A stretch of 64,000 bases of DNA from JBMORL01 sp049322335 (lineage in GTDB: Bacteria > Bacteroidota > Bacteroidia > Flavobacteriales_D > UBA2798): NCBI GenBank assembly GCA_049322335.1, contig JBMORL010000104.1, positions 1 to 64,000 on the forward strand, read 5' to 3'. The notes beneath the pieces are model-generated. The model saw only the letters and a program-made list of their open reading frames with translations. It was not told where the DNA came from and searched no databases. Shown one piece after another: positions 1 to 8,655 of this stretch. The translations under genes and the position numbers were made by a program. Each line of letters starts with the position of its first letter. Within the stretch, counting starts at the first letter, position 1.

Positions 1-572
1 CTGGCAAATAATTCCAGTTTTTTTGTTTCTACATCCAGCCGGTGAATGGCGGAATAAATACTGTCACTTTCGCAAATATTACAGGGCGCACCTACCGGAA
101 TATACAATTTTCCATCGGGGCCAAAGGCTATGTATTTCCATCCGTGGTGGCCATCGGAGGGCAATTTATCATACACCGTTACCAATGCGGGTTTATTTTT
201 GTAACAGGATCCGATGTTTTCAATTTTACTGATGCGGCTGATCTCAGCTATGTACAAATCATCTCCGTTAATGGCCACACCGTTAGGAGAGTTCAGTCCT
301 TCAGAAATAACGTAAACAGAATCTGCTTTATGATCTTTGTTGCTATCTTCTATCGCATATACTTTTCCCGCACCTCTCGATCCCACTATAATTATCCCGT
401 TTTTGGTTATAGCCATCGAGCGTGCTCCGTCCACTTTATCAGCAAAAATCCCGATAGAAAATCCATCGGGAAGTTTTATTTTATCGGTCTGTTCGGGTTG
501 TTTTCCCTTAGCCGGAATTTTTACCGAACAGGAAACCAGGAGCAGAAAAAATACAAAAACCGATTTATTCAT
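1..572 (-). CDS. PQQ-type sugar dehydrogenase-like lipoprotein (partial, C-terminus outside window)
   Basis: The gene runs off the left edge, leaving about 190 N-terminal residues. It opens with a short hydrophobic signal ending in a lipobox-like LLVSC, so a lipoprotein is likely. The mature part contains phrases typical of the sorbosone/glucose dehydrogenase-like six-bladed propeller family, such as LPDGFSIGIFADKVDGARSM near residues 28-47, GLNSPNGVA and DGHHGWKYIAFGPDGKLY. Members of this family oxidise sugars with PQQ in the periplasm, but the substrate and PQQ use cannot be judged from this fragment. The start ATG (570-572) overlaps the end of msrB by eight bases (ATGAATAA arrangement), so the two genes are probably co-transcribed and translationally coupled. 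Confidence 0.72.
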   Translation of the reverse strand, partial: MNKSVFVFFLLLVSCSVKIPAKGKQPEQTDKIKLPDGFSIGIFADKVDGARSMAITKNGIIIVGSRGAGKVYAIEDSNKDHKADSVYVISEGLNSPNGVAINGDDLYIAEISRISKIENIGSCYKNKPALVTVYDKLPSDGHHGWKYIAFGPDGKLYIPVGAPCNICESDSIYSAIHRLDVETKKLELFA

Positions 573-1104
573 CTTCTTTTTTTATTGCCTTATCGTCTGT
601 AAAGTTAAGGGAAATGGAATTGATACAATAACGCAGTCCGGTGGGAGGCGGCCCGTCTTCAAAAACATGCCCGAGGTGTCCTCCACAGATATTGCACATC
701 ACCTCCGTGCGAACCATTCCGTGCGTAGAATCGGTTTTATACAGGATGGCATTTTCATTCACCGGCTCGAAAAACGCAGGCCATCCGCAACCTGAATTAA
801 ACTTGGCATCGGAATAAAACAAAGGTGATTTACAGGCTGCACATCCGTATAATCCTTTTTCGAAATGTTTGTCATATACACCTGTGCCGGGATATTCCGT
901 TCCTTTTTGGCGCAGCACATAAAACTGGTCGGGAGTCAGTTCCTTTTGCCATTCGGCATCGGTTTTTACTATTTTCTTTACAGTGGTATCGCTGTTGTTT
1001 GGTAATTTTGCACCTACAGCCATATCAACCGGCTGTGAAGAGCATCCGTTGAAAAAAGCCAGTGCCGCCAGCACCGGAAGAAGGAGATAAATGATGGTTT
1101 TCAT
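565..1104 (-). CDS. msrB: Peptide-methionine (R)-S-oxide reductase MsrB, lipoprotein form
   Basis: This 179-residue protein reduces the R-epimer of methionine sulfoxide in oxidised proteins. The motifs are clear: zinc cysteines C88/C91 (CAAC) and C137/C140 (CNIC), the GCGWPAF motif at 105-111, GGHLGHVFEDGP at 141-152, and the catalytic cysteine C160 in RYCINS. The N-terminus is a signal sequence ending FFNGC (Cys21), so the enzyme is probably a lipoprotein facing the periplasm, where it would repair envelope proteins. It is the first gene of a minus-strand unit with the sugar dehydrogenase-like gene. It is divergent from the plus-strand operon starting at 1135, with about 30 bp between the starts. 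Confidence 0.95.
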   Translation of the reverse strand: MKTIIYLLLPVLAALAFFNGCSSQPVDMAVGAKLPNNSDTTVKKIVKTDAEWQKELTPDQFYVLRQKGTEYPGTGVYDKHFEKGLYGCAACKSPLFYSDAKFNSGCGWPAFFEPVNENAILYKTDSTHGMVRTEVMCNICGGHLGHVFEDGPPPTGLRYCINSISLNFTDDKAIKKEDE

Positions 1105-1134
1105 AATGGTTGTTTATCCTTTAGTCGCGCAAGC

Positions 1135-1782
1135 ATGAATGAACTTACAGCCTTAACAGTTTTTAACATCACGGTTTCTGAAAAAGAAGCGGTGGAAGAA
1201 AGGTACGCAGAAATTTGTTTTGAACTAAAGGGTTTTTTCCTGAAAAACCACCCGGTTCCGCAGTTGATTGATGCACGGATAAAAAAACTTCACCAGTTGG
1301 AGGAAGCCCGGTGCAGCCTGTTGACAATTCCTTTTGAGTTTCCGGGTTTTGCGGTTTTTGTTCCCGATTCTGTTCCTGCCGTTTCATGGAAAACGTTTTT
1401 TGAGTCGTATAACCGGCAGCTGGCCCATCTGCGGCTATCTCTTTCGCAAAGCAAAACCGCATTTGAAATTGCGCGTGTGTTACAGGAAATGAAAAATGCG
1501 GAAGAAAACTATTACAGCCATTGGATTTACTTTTTTAAGGAAATAAATGAAGAGCTCTTTGTCCCGCTGGTGCCTGACGGGTTTAAAATTTCTTCAGCGC
1601 CCGACACATTGCTTCTTGCCGGTGCTTTTGAAGAGTTGGCATCGAAAGGATTATCCGTGGATGCGGGAGCTACCTGTGATGTGAATTTATGGATGAAACT
1701 TCAAAAAGAAGCACGGGGCGGGATGATTTCGGTTATTGCAGGAGAAATGATGCGCATAAAAAAGCTAACTTCACCGCGTTAA
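1135..1782 (+). CDS. Hypothetical protein, helix-rich (215 aa)
   Basis: I do not recognise a family. The protein has no signal peptide or membrane segment. Its sequence suggests mixed helices in the N-terminal two thirds (for example residues 85-130) and a C-terminal part beginning VPLVPDGFKISSAPDT. Its stop codon overlaps the ATG of the next gene by one base (TAATG), so it is the first gene of a tightly packed plus-strand operon of four genes (1135-3165). Coding potential is supported by the tight junction and by normal base composition. The function cannot be inferred from its neighbours. Confidence 0.7.
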   Translation: MNELTALTVFNITVSEKEAVEERYAEICFELKGFFLKNHPVPQLIDARIKKLHQLEEARCSLLTIPFEFPGFAVFVPDSVPAVSWKTFFESYNRQLAHLRLSLSQSKTAFEIARVLQEMKNAEENYYSHWIYFFKEINEELFVPLVPDGFKISSAPDTLLLAGAFEELASKGLSVDAGATCDVNLWMKLQKEARGGMISVIAGEMMRIKKLTSPR

Positions 1783-2057
1783 TGAGCGAAACGGACAAAC
1801 TGGAAAAACTGCGCGCCCTGCTGGAACAGGGTTTTAAAGCACCGGATGTTTATATGTTCAAATTTATTGTTCCCAATAATAACGAATCGATGGCGCGGGT
1901 GATGGCATTATTTGATGACACCAGCCGGGTACATTCAAAATTATCTTCCAACGAAAAATACATGTCGATTACCGCCACGGAAATGATGCTGAGTGTGGAT
2001 TCCATTATTGACAAATACCGCCTGGCGTTCGGGATTGAAGGATTAATTGCATTATAA
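1782..2057 (+). CDS. DUF493 family protein
   Basis: This 91-residue protein belongs to the DUF493 (YbeD/HP0495-like) family of small ferredoxin-like folds. Recognisable parts are APDVYMFKFIVPNN near residues 19-32, the SKLSSNEKYMSITATEMM stretch near 52-69, and a C-terminal helix beginning SVDSIIDKYR. The start at 1782 is chosen because it overlaps the preceding stop (TAATG) and gives the usual family length; an upstream in-frame start at 1689 would add about 31 residues inside the neighbouring gene. Family members are small cytoplasmic proteins of unclear, possibly regulatory, function. Confidence 0.85.
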   Translation: MSETDKLEKLRALLEQGFKAPDVYMFKFIVPNNNESMARVMALFDDTSRVHSKLSSNEKYMSITATEMMLSVDSIIDKYRLAFGIEGLIAL

Positions 2058-2059
2058 CC

Positions 2060-2446
2060 ATGAGTGAAAAATTTTATTCCATTTTGTTTTTTTCCCTTCT
2101 GCTAACGGTTGGCGTATTGCTGTTGTTTTATGTTTACAGGATGTTTTTACGATCGATGAAAAGCAAAACAGAGCGGATCAGCTATTCGGTATTGCACAAT
2201 ATCGACAGGGTTCCCGTTTCGGGAGAAGGCGGAATTCGTTTTGATTTGAGTGAAGATCACCCGGTGGAACTCGTAGTGCTGGATGAAAATGAAAACACTA
2301 TGATGATGCTGGTGAAGGAAAATAAAACAAAAGGCAGCTGGCATGTGTATTTCGATTCGAAACAGCTGCCCAACGGCAACTATTTTTACCGGCTCACTAC
2401 TTCCAATCAAACCATCACCAAAAGAATGCGTATATTCAATCCATGA
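2060..2446 (+). CDS. Membrane-anchored small protein with C-terminal beta domain
   Basis: This 128-residue protein has one N-terminal transmembrane segment (about residues 7-28) and a soluble remainder. The last about 30 residues, LPNGNYFYRLTTSNQTITKRMRI, resemble the beta-sandwich ending seen in FlgD-like and T9SS type A sorting domains (GxYxYRL...xxKxMxI). Here, however, the protein is anchored at the N-terminus instead of carrying a signal peptide. The gene starts two bases after the DUF493 stop and overlaps the next gene by four bases (ATGA), so it is in the same operon. The family is not recognised. Confidence 0.7.
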   Translation: MSEKFYSILFFSLLLTVGVLLLFYVYRMFLRSMKSKTERISYSVLHNIDRVPVSGEGGIRFDLSEDHPVELVVLDENENTMMMLVKENKTKGSWHVYFDSKQLPNGNYFYRLTTSNQTITKRMRIFNP

Positions 2447-3165
2447 ACCTGCGTTTTGCCATAGTTTTACTTTTGCTTCTGCCGGTTTTTTCGGATTCCG
2501 CTGCACAGGAAGAAACACCCAAAACAGAGGAAGAAACCAAAGTAAAAATTCCGGAAGTGAGGCAAAATATCAAAGCTGATTTTAAGCTGCCCACTCCCAC
2601 CGGAAATCCTTCGTTCGTAAAAACCGTTAATGGCATTGCTGACTTAAGTATCTCCTATAATTATCCTGTTTTAAGATACTTCACACTGGGTGGTGGATTT
2701 AAATTCACCTATATGCAGATCAATGATTTTAAAACCAATGTAAAAACCAACGCCAATATAAAAACCTATACTCCGTTTGTACGGCTGGGTTTTGAAAAAT
2801 TCACACGCCCGAAATTTTTCTATGGCATTCATCTCAAAGGCGGGTATACTTCCATGAGTTTTTTCAGTAACATCTGCGACTCCCTCTATGGTGAAAAAGG
2901 CGGGCCGAAAGACAAAGGATTATACCTCGAGCCCGAATTTTCCTTCTACCTGCTGGGTTCCGACAATCTTGCATTTGGCATACTGTTTTCCTACGACCTG
3001 GTTTTTGCTGAATATGGACCCGACAATGTGTGTCTTCCCAATTTCAGCGGGTTAACGGCAGACGACAGTAAAGGAATTTACCAGTATTTGTCTATAGGAT
3101 TCGGTTTTTCCGTTTCCATCAGTGACGAAAGAAAAAAACGTAACAGGGAAACTATTTACTGGTAG
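2443..3165 (+). CDS. Predicted outer-membrane beta-barrel protein
   Basis: This 240-residue protein has a classical signal peptide (residues 1-21, ending DSAAQ), an acidic linker, and then alternating hydrophobic/aromatic strands such as YFTLGGGFKFTYMQI, TPFVRLGFEKF, FYGIHLKGGYTSM and YQYLSIGFGFSVSI, as in small Bacteroidota outer-membrane barrels. It is the last gene of the 1135-3165 operon and begins within the stop of the preceding gene (ATGA). Its 3' end overlaps the convergent gene at 3152-3454 by 14 bp. No enzymatic motif is seen. Confidence 0.72.
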   Translation: MNLRFAIVLLLLLPVFSDSAAQEETPKTEEETKVKIPEVRQNIKADFKLPTPTGNPSFVKTVNGIADLSISYNYPVLRYFTLGGGFKFTYMQINDFKTNVKTNANIKTYTPFVRLGFEKFTRPKFFYGIHLKGGYTSMSFFSNICDSLYGEKGGPKDKGLYLEPEFSFYLLGSDNLAFGILFSYDLVFAEYGPDNVCLPNFSGLTADDSKGIYQYLSIGFGFSVSISDERKKRNRETIYW

Positions 3166-3454
3166 ATTTTTTCTTCAGGAAATAATCATAATATCCTAAT
3201 GTAAGCAAGGCGGGAAACGTTATAAATATCAATGCCAGCATAATCCAGCCGGCCGTTGTAAGTTCCACCGCATTCTGAATAATGTCTTTTAATGCCAGTC
3301 CCGATATCTTCTCGCGGTATATAATGTTTCCGGCTATTTTCACCGGCTCAAAAAATATTCCTTTAAAAAGATTCCAGTTGGTAAACCAGAGAAAAAGAAA
3401 AATAATGATCTCGGAGATAAAAAAGAAAATGATAAGCTGGCGGGATGTTGACAT
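3152..3454 (-). CDS. Small membrane protein with two predicted transmembrane segments
   Basis: This 100-residue protein has hydrophobic segments at about residues 7-26 (IIFFFISEIIIFLFLWF) and 66-88 (TAGWIMLALIFITFPALLTLG), followed by a lysine-rich tail. The middle part is predicted to face one side of the membrane. No family is recognised. It is convergent with the operon to its left and shares its last 14 bases with it. It stands 47 bp downstream of the cytochrome-like gene on the same strand and may be co-transcribed with it. Confidence 0.62.
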   Translation of the reverse strand: MSTSRQLIIFFFISEIIIFLFLWFTNWNLFKGIFFEPVKIAGNIIYREKISGLALKDIIQNAVELTTAGWIMLALIFITFPALLTLGYYDYFLKKKSTSK

Positions 3455-3501
3455 CAGAAAGATTTGGCCTCAAAGATAAAAACAAATTCCCGGGAATAAA
3501 T

Positions 3502-3864
3502 TCAGTTATTCTTCATTCCCTGGTTGATCCAGCATTCGATCACCTGTATCTCATCCATGTTGAGTTTGGCGCCATTCATGGGCATGGCTGATGCGCCCGG
3601 TTCATGTTTAATGGCTTTCAGAAATTTATCTGCCGTGGCGGCTGTTTTGATGTCGGTATAATTATTTAAAAGAATATCGCTTCCATACATAAAGTTATCG
3701 TGACACATATTATTGGCGCAACGCGAGTGGATGATCGGATGAACCTGTGCAGAAAAGGAAATTTCGTTGCTGCAATCGGCTATTGTTACAGGAGGCGCTG
3801 CCTTTTCCTTTGAGCAGGCCGTAACCAGTATTCCAAACACCAGTAGTTTTAAATTACTATTCAT
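3502..3864 (-). CDS. Cytochrome c-like lipoprotein with an unusual CX4CH haem motif
   Basis: From the ATG at 3864 this is a 120-residue lipoprotein: the signal ends LVTACSK (lipobox LVTAC). The start at 3864 is preferred over an in-frame start ten codons upstream because it places the signal sequence at the very N-terminus. The mature domain begins ISFSAQVHPIIHSRC, a pattern seen in PSCyt1/c-type cytochrome-like domains of Bacteroidota and Planctomycetes, where CxxCH binds haem. Here the motif is C-ANNM-CH, that is CX4CH. A conserved-looking MPMNGAKLNMDEIQVIECWINQGMKNN end fits the distal Met ligand region of that family. Electron carriage is inferred, not shown. Confidence 0.7.
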   Translation of the reverse strand: MNSNLKLLVFGILVTACSKEKAAPPVTIADCSNEISFSAQVHPIIHSRCANNMCHDNFMYGSDILLNNYTDIKTAATADKFLKAIKHEPGASAMPMNGAKLNMDEIQVIECWINQGMKNN

Positions 3865-4048
3865 GATTTTTCCTTTGTTTACTTCTACGAACATTTACTG
3901 TTACAAAGTTTTAACAAAAGGGCGATAAAGTCAGGTAAAATCCTTACGCAGTATGGTAGTAATTTCCGGCCGGTTGCTTTCAGGAATCAAAGAAAGCCTG
4001 ATGTATGAACTTCCCCAATATTACTGCAGGAAGTTCATCATGCGGGTT

Positions 4049-5626
4049 TTAGCGAAAGGTTTCCTGCAGTCCATCCGGTTTCATTACCCAATAATGGCCT
4101 TCCATATGCCGGTCGAGGATATCGTATTTGTTCTGGATATCGTATATGATCCTTTTGGTTCCTTTTCCGAGGTAAACCACTTTTCCATCAGGCACCTGCA
4201 GGTTAATAAATACCTGTTGCCCGCGAAGAAGATCGGTTTTGGGAACCAAATACCAGGGATCGAATTTAAGTAACGAATCCACCTGCTGCATATTGAACTG
4301 AATGTTTTCGGTTCTTTTTATGGCTTCGCCTTGTGAAGAACCGCAGGCGCTGCGGGTAATGTTTACTACAAACTCTTTTCCGGTGGCGCGGGTGATATCC
4401 AGTTGGGGATAACCATAAATAATACTTTTATCCTCAAGCTTCACCAGCTCCATATAATCATCATTATTGTTTTCAAAATGGTCGGAGAAATAGGGATCGT
4501 GGTTTACTTCTACGTAAATTGTATCACCGTTATATCCCGAAACCGGGAAAGAGTAGGATAATTCCTTGTCTTTGGAAAAATCGGCTGCCGTCATGGTAGC
4601 AATAATGGCCAGTGTAATAAATGCGGCAGAAGCCATAACTCCAAGTGTAATATTCAATGGTTTGGAGCTGAATTTTCGATTGAAAACAAGACGTATTCCC
4701 CACAGGATGATCTCTGCCAGGGGCACCATCAGCAATACCATTATACTGATAAAAACCAGGTTGGTTTGTGTTGCCGAACCAAAAAAAGCAGCCCCCAGAT
4801 CGTTATAATTAAAAGAATGTACCCCTTCGTCAGTAACCGCCAGGAGCAAATCGGAGGTAAACAGTGCACGAATGAATACTACCATTAATATAAGCGCCAC
4901 TACCAGCAGAACAATCCCTACAGCACGGCCAACAACCTGCCCGATTGATCTCACTGTTCCGTCAAAATACCCGGCTACCTGTCTGGCACCATCCCTCATT
5001 TTTTTTTTGCCGGATGGCGTGGCGAGGTTTTCTACATCCTTTTTAAAATCTTTGAACCTGCTTTTAATTCCTTCCACATCAATTTTCTCTCCGCGCATTT
5101 TCATTTTATCGGCAGTGGTTTTTGCTTCGGGAATTATAATCCACAGAATTATATAGATAAGGAATCCTCCTCCGCCAAAAAAGAAAAGTATAACAAAAAA
5201 AACGCGCAGCAACACAGGATCCCATCCGAAATACGATGCCAGGCCCGAACAAACTCCACCGAGTTTACGGTTATCGGGATCACGGAAAATCTGTTTATCA
5301 CCCGATTCGTTTTGTGCGGATGATTTGTTTTCTTCCTTTTCTCTGGAAGTGCCTGATGATTCATCGCCATACACTTCCGGTGCGCCCATAATTTCCATGA
5401 TGTATTGCACATCTGCATCCCCAATCACTTCTCTTTTTTCCTTAAAAAGAATATCTTTCAGCAATTCGGCCATGCGCAATTCCACGTCATGCATAATCTC
5501 ATCTGCACTTTCGTCATTTCCCAGCGACTTCCTAACGGCCCTGAGATATGCGTTAAGTGTTTCATACGCCTGTTCTTCTACGTTGAAAACAAATCCGCCA
5601 ATGTTGGCTGCTACTGTTTTGTTCAT
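4049..5626 (-). CDS. PspC domain-containing membrane protein
   Basis: This 525-residue protein begins with a cytoplasmic segment (1-90) containing an acidic DESADEIMHDVELRMAELL stretch. A PspC domain follows at about residues 113-170 (RDPDNRKLGGVCSGLASYFGWDP, then a hydrophobic segment rich in F and G ending IILWIIIPEA). Three further membrane segments lie at about 230-255, 290-315 and 325-350, and then a C-terminal extracytoplasmic beta-rich domain to the end. PspC domains sense or answer envelope stress. The gene lies 12 bp downstream of a PadR regulator, a pairing that is common in Bacteroidota and suggests that PadR controls both genes. Confidence 0.9.
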   Translation of the reverse strand: MNKTVAANIGGFVFNVEEQAYETLNAYLRAVRKSLGNDESADEIMHDVELRMAELLKDILFKEKREVIGDADVQYIMEIMGAPEVYGDESSGTSREKEENKSSAQNESGDKQIFRDPDNRKLGGVCSGLASYFGWDPVLLRVFFVILFFFGGGGFLIYIILWIIIPEAKTTADKMKMRGEKIDVEGIKSRFKDFKKDVENLATPSGKKKMRDGARQVAGYFDGTVRSIGQVVGRAVGIVLLVVALILMVVFIRALFTSDLLLAVTDEGVHSFNYNDLGAAFFGSATQTNLVFISIMVLLMVPLAEIILWGIRLVFNRKFSSKPLNITLGVMASAAFITLAIIATMTAADFSKDKELSYSFPVSGYNGDTIYVEVNHDPYFSDHFENNNDDYMELVKLEDKSIIYGYPQLDITRATGKEFVVNITRSACGSSQGEAIKRTENIQFNMQQVDSLLKFDPWYLVPKTDLLRGQQVFINLQVPDGKVVYLGKGTKRIIYDIQNKYDILDRHMEGHYWVMKPDGLQETFR

Positions 5627-5638
5627 TTTATGTTAGTA

Positions 5639-5977
5639 TTAATGGTTCAACTTTTTTACTCCCGCTGTTTTTACCGATTTTACCAGGTCATCCCAGGCGT
5701 CCTGCAATTCAGCTAAAAATTTTTCTCCTTTTTCAGTAAGCCGGTAATATTTTCGTGGCGGCCCCGAAGTAGATTCCTCCCACCGGTAGGTAAGTATCTC
5801 TGCGTTTTTGAGCCTCGTTAATAAAGGATAAAGCGTTCCTTCCACCACCATTATTTTCGAGGCCTTCATCTCTTCTATTATATCGCCCGGGTAGGCCTCC
5901 TGCCTGCTGAGGATGGACAGGATGCAAAGCTCCAAAACCCCCTTTTTCATTTGGGCCCGGGCATTGTCTATGTTCAT
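5639..5977 (-). CDS. PadR family transcriptional regulator
   Basis: This is a short winged-helix repressor (112 residues from the chosen start). The family core is plain: AQMKKGVLELCILSILS at the first helix, YPGDIIEEMK, the recognition-helix phrase VVEGTLYPLLTRLKNAEIL, and the wing YRWEESTSGPPRKYYRLTEKG. The ATG at 5977 is chosen because homologues begin MNI(E/D)NA and because a GGAAGAG purine run lies just upstream; an ATG at 5989 and a GTG at 5995 are in-frame alternatives. It probably regulates its own operon with the downstream PspC gene (12 bp apart). Confidence 0.92.
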   Translation of the reverse strand: MNIDNARAQMKKGVLELCILSILSRQEAYPGDIIEEMKASKIMVVEGTLYPLLTRLKNAEILTYRWEESTSGPPRKYYRLTEKGEKFLAELQDAWDDLVKSVKTAGVKKLNH

Positions 5978-6094
5978 TTTCTCTTCCATTTTCACTCTGA
6001 TTACGGGTCAAAGATATACATAAAAAGGTATTATGCAATACATAGTACTAAATTTTTTCAAAAAAGTTGTAAAAAGTACCGTTTCCTAAGGTTT

Positions 6095-6126
6095 TTTGGG
6101 GGTTTGGGGTTAGAATCGTAAATTTC
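6095..6126 (+). promoter_or_regulatory. Predicted Bacteroidota sigma-A promoter for the deiminase gene
   Basis: A TTTG (6095-6098) is followed after 20 bp by TAAATTTC (6119-6126), one base from the TAnnTTTG consensus of the phylum. The start codon of the deiminase-like gene lies 17 bp further on, giving a very short leader. The fit is good, but transcription is inferred only from the motif. Confidence 0.4.
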
Positions 6127-6143
6127 GGACAGAACACACTACC

Positions 6144-7907
6144 ATGAATAAAACAATACTTACGGCTTCGGCCCTTTTAGCTTTCGGAACTGCTTTTTCG
6201 CAGGAAAGAAATTTGCCCAATGGTTTTTCGCCCGAAGAACTGCAAATGATGAAAGAAGGAAACTTCACCATTCGCGGTGCTGAACGTGGTGTAACTACTC
6301 CTCCATCATTTCCTGTGCGCACGATGGCGCAATGGGAAGAGGTTCAAACCCTGACGCTGGCATGGACCAGTTTTCCTTCTATACAGGCACAGATAGTAGA
6401 TGCTGCGCAGGAAGAATGTGAAGTATTAATAATTTGTTCCGACTCTAACCAGGTGAAAACTTATTTAAACGGAGCGGGAGTTCCTTTAACCAATGTTTCT
6501 TTTCTGGAAGAAGCTTTTAACAGCATATGGATCCGCGACTATGGCGCACATACTGTATATAAAAATGATGTTGACTCCTTATTAATGGTAGAATGGATTT
6601 ATAACCGTCCTACCCGACCGGATGATGATGCCTTACCCAATTTTATTGCTTCATATAAAGGAATAGGATTATACAGTACTACTTCTGCTCCAACCGACCT
6701 GGTGAATACAGGTGGAAACTGGGTAGTAGATGGATTTGGAACTGCTTTTGCATCAAAACTTATCCTGGATGAGAATGACGCAGGCAATCCGTATGGTGTT
6801 ACTGTAAAATCGGAAACCGATATTGATAATATCATGAGTAATTTCATGGGAATTAACCGTTATATCAAAATGGAAACCCTTCCTTACGACCTGATTCACC
6901 ATATTGATATGCACATGAAGCTGATGGACGAGGAGAACCTTTTGTTTGGTGAATATCCCACCGGTGTGGCAGACGGCCCGCAGATGGAAGCCAATCTTTT
7001 GTATGTGCTAAACAATTTTAATTCGGTTTTCGGAACTCCATATAAAGTAACGCGCATTCCGATGCCTCCCAGCACAGCGGGAAATTATCCTGACAACGGA
7101 GCATCCTACCGCACATATGCCAACAACGTTATAGTAAACAAAACTGTAATTGTTCCCACCTACCGCCAGGAATACGATACCACCGGATTGCGTATATTAG
7201 GCGAGCTGATGCCGGGCTATACTATCGTTCCTATTGATGTTGATAACAGTGGGGCCAACCTGATTGCACAAAGCGGGGCCATTCACTGTATCACTAACCT
7301 GATTGGTGTTGATGATCCCCTGCTTATTTCACATCAAAATCTTCCTGATACTTATGATGACGCAAATCCCTACACCGTTAATGCTACTATCAAACACAAA
7401 ACCGGAATTGCCAATGCTACATTATACTGGAGTTTAACTCCCGGGACAGGATACACATCCGTTCCCATGAGTTTTGTTTCGGGAAGTACATGGACAGGAA
7501 ATATTCCGGCCCAGCCGCAGGGTTCTACTGTTTATTATTATATCCATGCACAAGCCAACAGCGGCAAGCAACAGGTTCGCCCCATGCCGGCACCTGCGGG
7601 ATATTTTGATTTTGATGTATTGGTAACACCTGCAGGAATCAGCGAAACAACTACCGGGTTACAAAATATTTTCCCCAATCCTGCTTCAGCCATTACCTGT
7701 ATTCCGGTAAATTCATCTATAGAATTTGAAGGAACATTAAAAATGTATGATGTATTCGGAAAGCTGGTAGAAACCATTCACACCGGAAGTTTCCCGCGCG
7801 GAGAATCGCGTTACTTCATTCATGCCGATAAATATGCAGCCGGAGCTTATTACGTGGTGCTGCAATCCAATGAACTGAAGTGGACGCAGAAGGTGATGAT
7901 AAGATAA
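6144..7907 (+). CDS. Secreted agmatine deiminase / peptidyl-arginine deiminase-like protein with T9SS sorting domain
   Basis: This 587-residue protein has a signal peptide (1-19, ending AFSQ), a pentein-fold guanidino-group-modifying domain (about 60-400) and a C-terminal part. The catalytic residues of the Porphyromonas-type arginine deiminase family are visible: Asp132 (WIRDYG), His253 and Asp255 (HHIDMHMK), and the nucleophile Cys382 (GAIHCIT). The substrate-site glycine motif NTGGNWVVDG is near 189-197. The final about 85 residues, starting GLQNIFPNPAS and ending WTQKVMIR, form a type A T9SS sorting domain, so the enzyme should be exported across the outer membrane. Family members turn arginine or agmatine guanidino groups into ureido groups. 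Whether this one acts on proteins is not decided by the sequence. Confidence 0.88.
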   Translation: MNKTILTASALLAFGTAFSQERNLPNGFSPEELQMMKEGNFTIRGAERGVTTPPSFPVRTMAQWEEVQTLTLAWTSFPSIQAQIVDAAQEECEVLIICSDSNQVKTYLNGAGVPLTNVSFLEEAFNSIWIRDYGAHTVYKNDVDSLLMVEWIYNRPTRPDDDALPNFIASYKGIGLYSTTSAPTDLVNTGGNWVVDGFGTAFASKLILDENDAGNPYGVTVKSETDIDNIMSNFMGINRYIKMETLPYDLIHHIDMHMKLMDEENLLFGEYPTGVADGPQMEANLLYVLNNFNSVFGTPYKVTRIPMPPSTAGNYPDNGASYRTYANNVIVNKTVIVPTYRQEYDTTGLRILGELMPGYTIVPIDVDNSGANLIAQSGAIHCITNLIGVDDPLLISHQNLPDTYDDANPYTVNATIKHKTGIANATLYWSLTPGTGYTSVPMSFVSGSTWTGNIPAQPQGSTVYYYIHAQANSGKQQVRPMPAPAGYFDFDVLVTPAGISETTTGLQNIFPNPASAITCIPVNSSIEFEGTLKMYDVFGKLVETIHTGSFPRGESRYFIHADKYAAGAYYVVLQSNELKWTQKVMIR

Positions 7908-7921
7908 GAAATAATTATCTG

Positions 7922-7958
7922 GATAAATCCCGCTTTGTTGAAACGAAGCGGGATTTTT
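7922..7958 (+). terminator. Intrinsic terminator after the deiminase gene
   Basis: The arms AAATCCCGCTT (7925-7935) and AAGCGGGATTT (7946-7956) pair perfectly, and the stem can extend inward to leave a tight loop. A short T run follows. It lies 14 bp after the stop codon at 7907. Confidence 0.85.
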
Positions 7959-7966
7959 ATTTGCAG

Positions 7967-8632
7967 CTAATCCAGATCAAATAAAAAATGTTTTTCTTTC
8001 AGTTCATACGTAGTGTCATACCATTTCACATACAACCCCCGGTCAGTAAAAGAAGCGCTGTCGATGGCGTCCATAAAATACCCGTAATCATTATTAAGAA
8101 TAATGTCTATTCTTTTTTTTCGTTTTGTTTCCAGGTTATACACCATGAAAATATTTTCCCCCAGATTCTCCGCATGAAAAACAAGATTACGGTTCGTATC
8201 AATCAGTATATCATTAAAGTACTCCACCGGTTCTTCATTTTTCTTTAAAGGCAATACGGTAAGTACACGGCAAGGCGAACCACAACCCGACCGCAATCCT
8301 ATATAATTTTTCCATTCACACAAATACCAGGGTGGTGAATAACTCCCGAAAGGTTCACCAAAAATTTCACTCCATTGAATCTTATCCTTTCCCCAGGTAA
8401 CTACTACTTCCCCATTATTATCCAACGTATACCTGAGAAATTTTTGACCGGGAGTAACTGTATCATTCCCGCTTACATCACTAAAAGGATTCGCGGTAAC
8501 AGAAGTTTTCCGGGAGAAAGAATGTAAAACTGAATCCTTTGCGATCGAATGAAAAAATGCATTATTTCCTGTTTCCCGTGAGCAGGAAATAAAAAACAGC
8601 ATTATCAAAAACCACCAAACGGGATGTAGCAT
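7967..8632 (-). CDS. Hypothetical lipoprotein
   Basis: From the ATG at 8632 this is a 221-residue protein with a hydrophobic signal ending MLFFISCSRE, so Cys is the likely lipidation site. A start at 8671 would add 13 residues but would lie within the terminator hairpin of the upstream gene, so it is rejected. The mature part has the phrases ILIDTNRNLVFHAENLGENIFMVYN and SASFTDRGLYVKWYDTTYELKEKHFLFDLD, suggesting a beta-rich fold. I do not recognise the family. It faces the deiminase gene convergently, with the terminator at 7922-7958 between them. Confidence 0.68.
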   Translation of the reverse strand: MLHPVWWFLIMLFFISCSRETGNNAFFHSIAKDSVLHSFSRKTSVTANPFSDVSGNDTVTPGQKFLRYTLDNNGEVVVTWGKDKIQWSEIFGEPFGSYSPPWYLCEWKNYIGLRSGCGSPCRVLTVLPLKKNEEPVEYFNDILIDTNRNLVFHAENLGENIFMVYNLETKRKKRIDIILNNDYGYFMDAIDSASFTDRGLYVKWYDTTYELKEKHFLFDLD

Positions 8633-8655
8633 GAGTAAAAATAAAAACACCTGCC

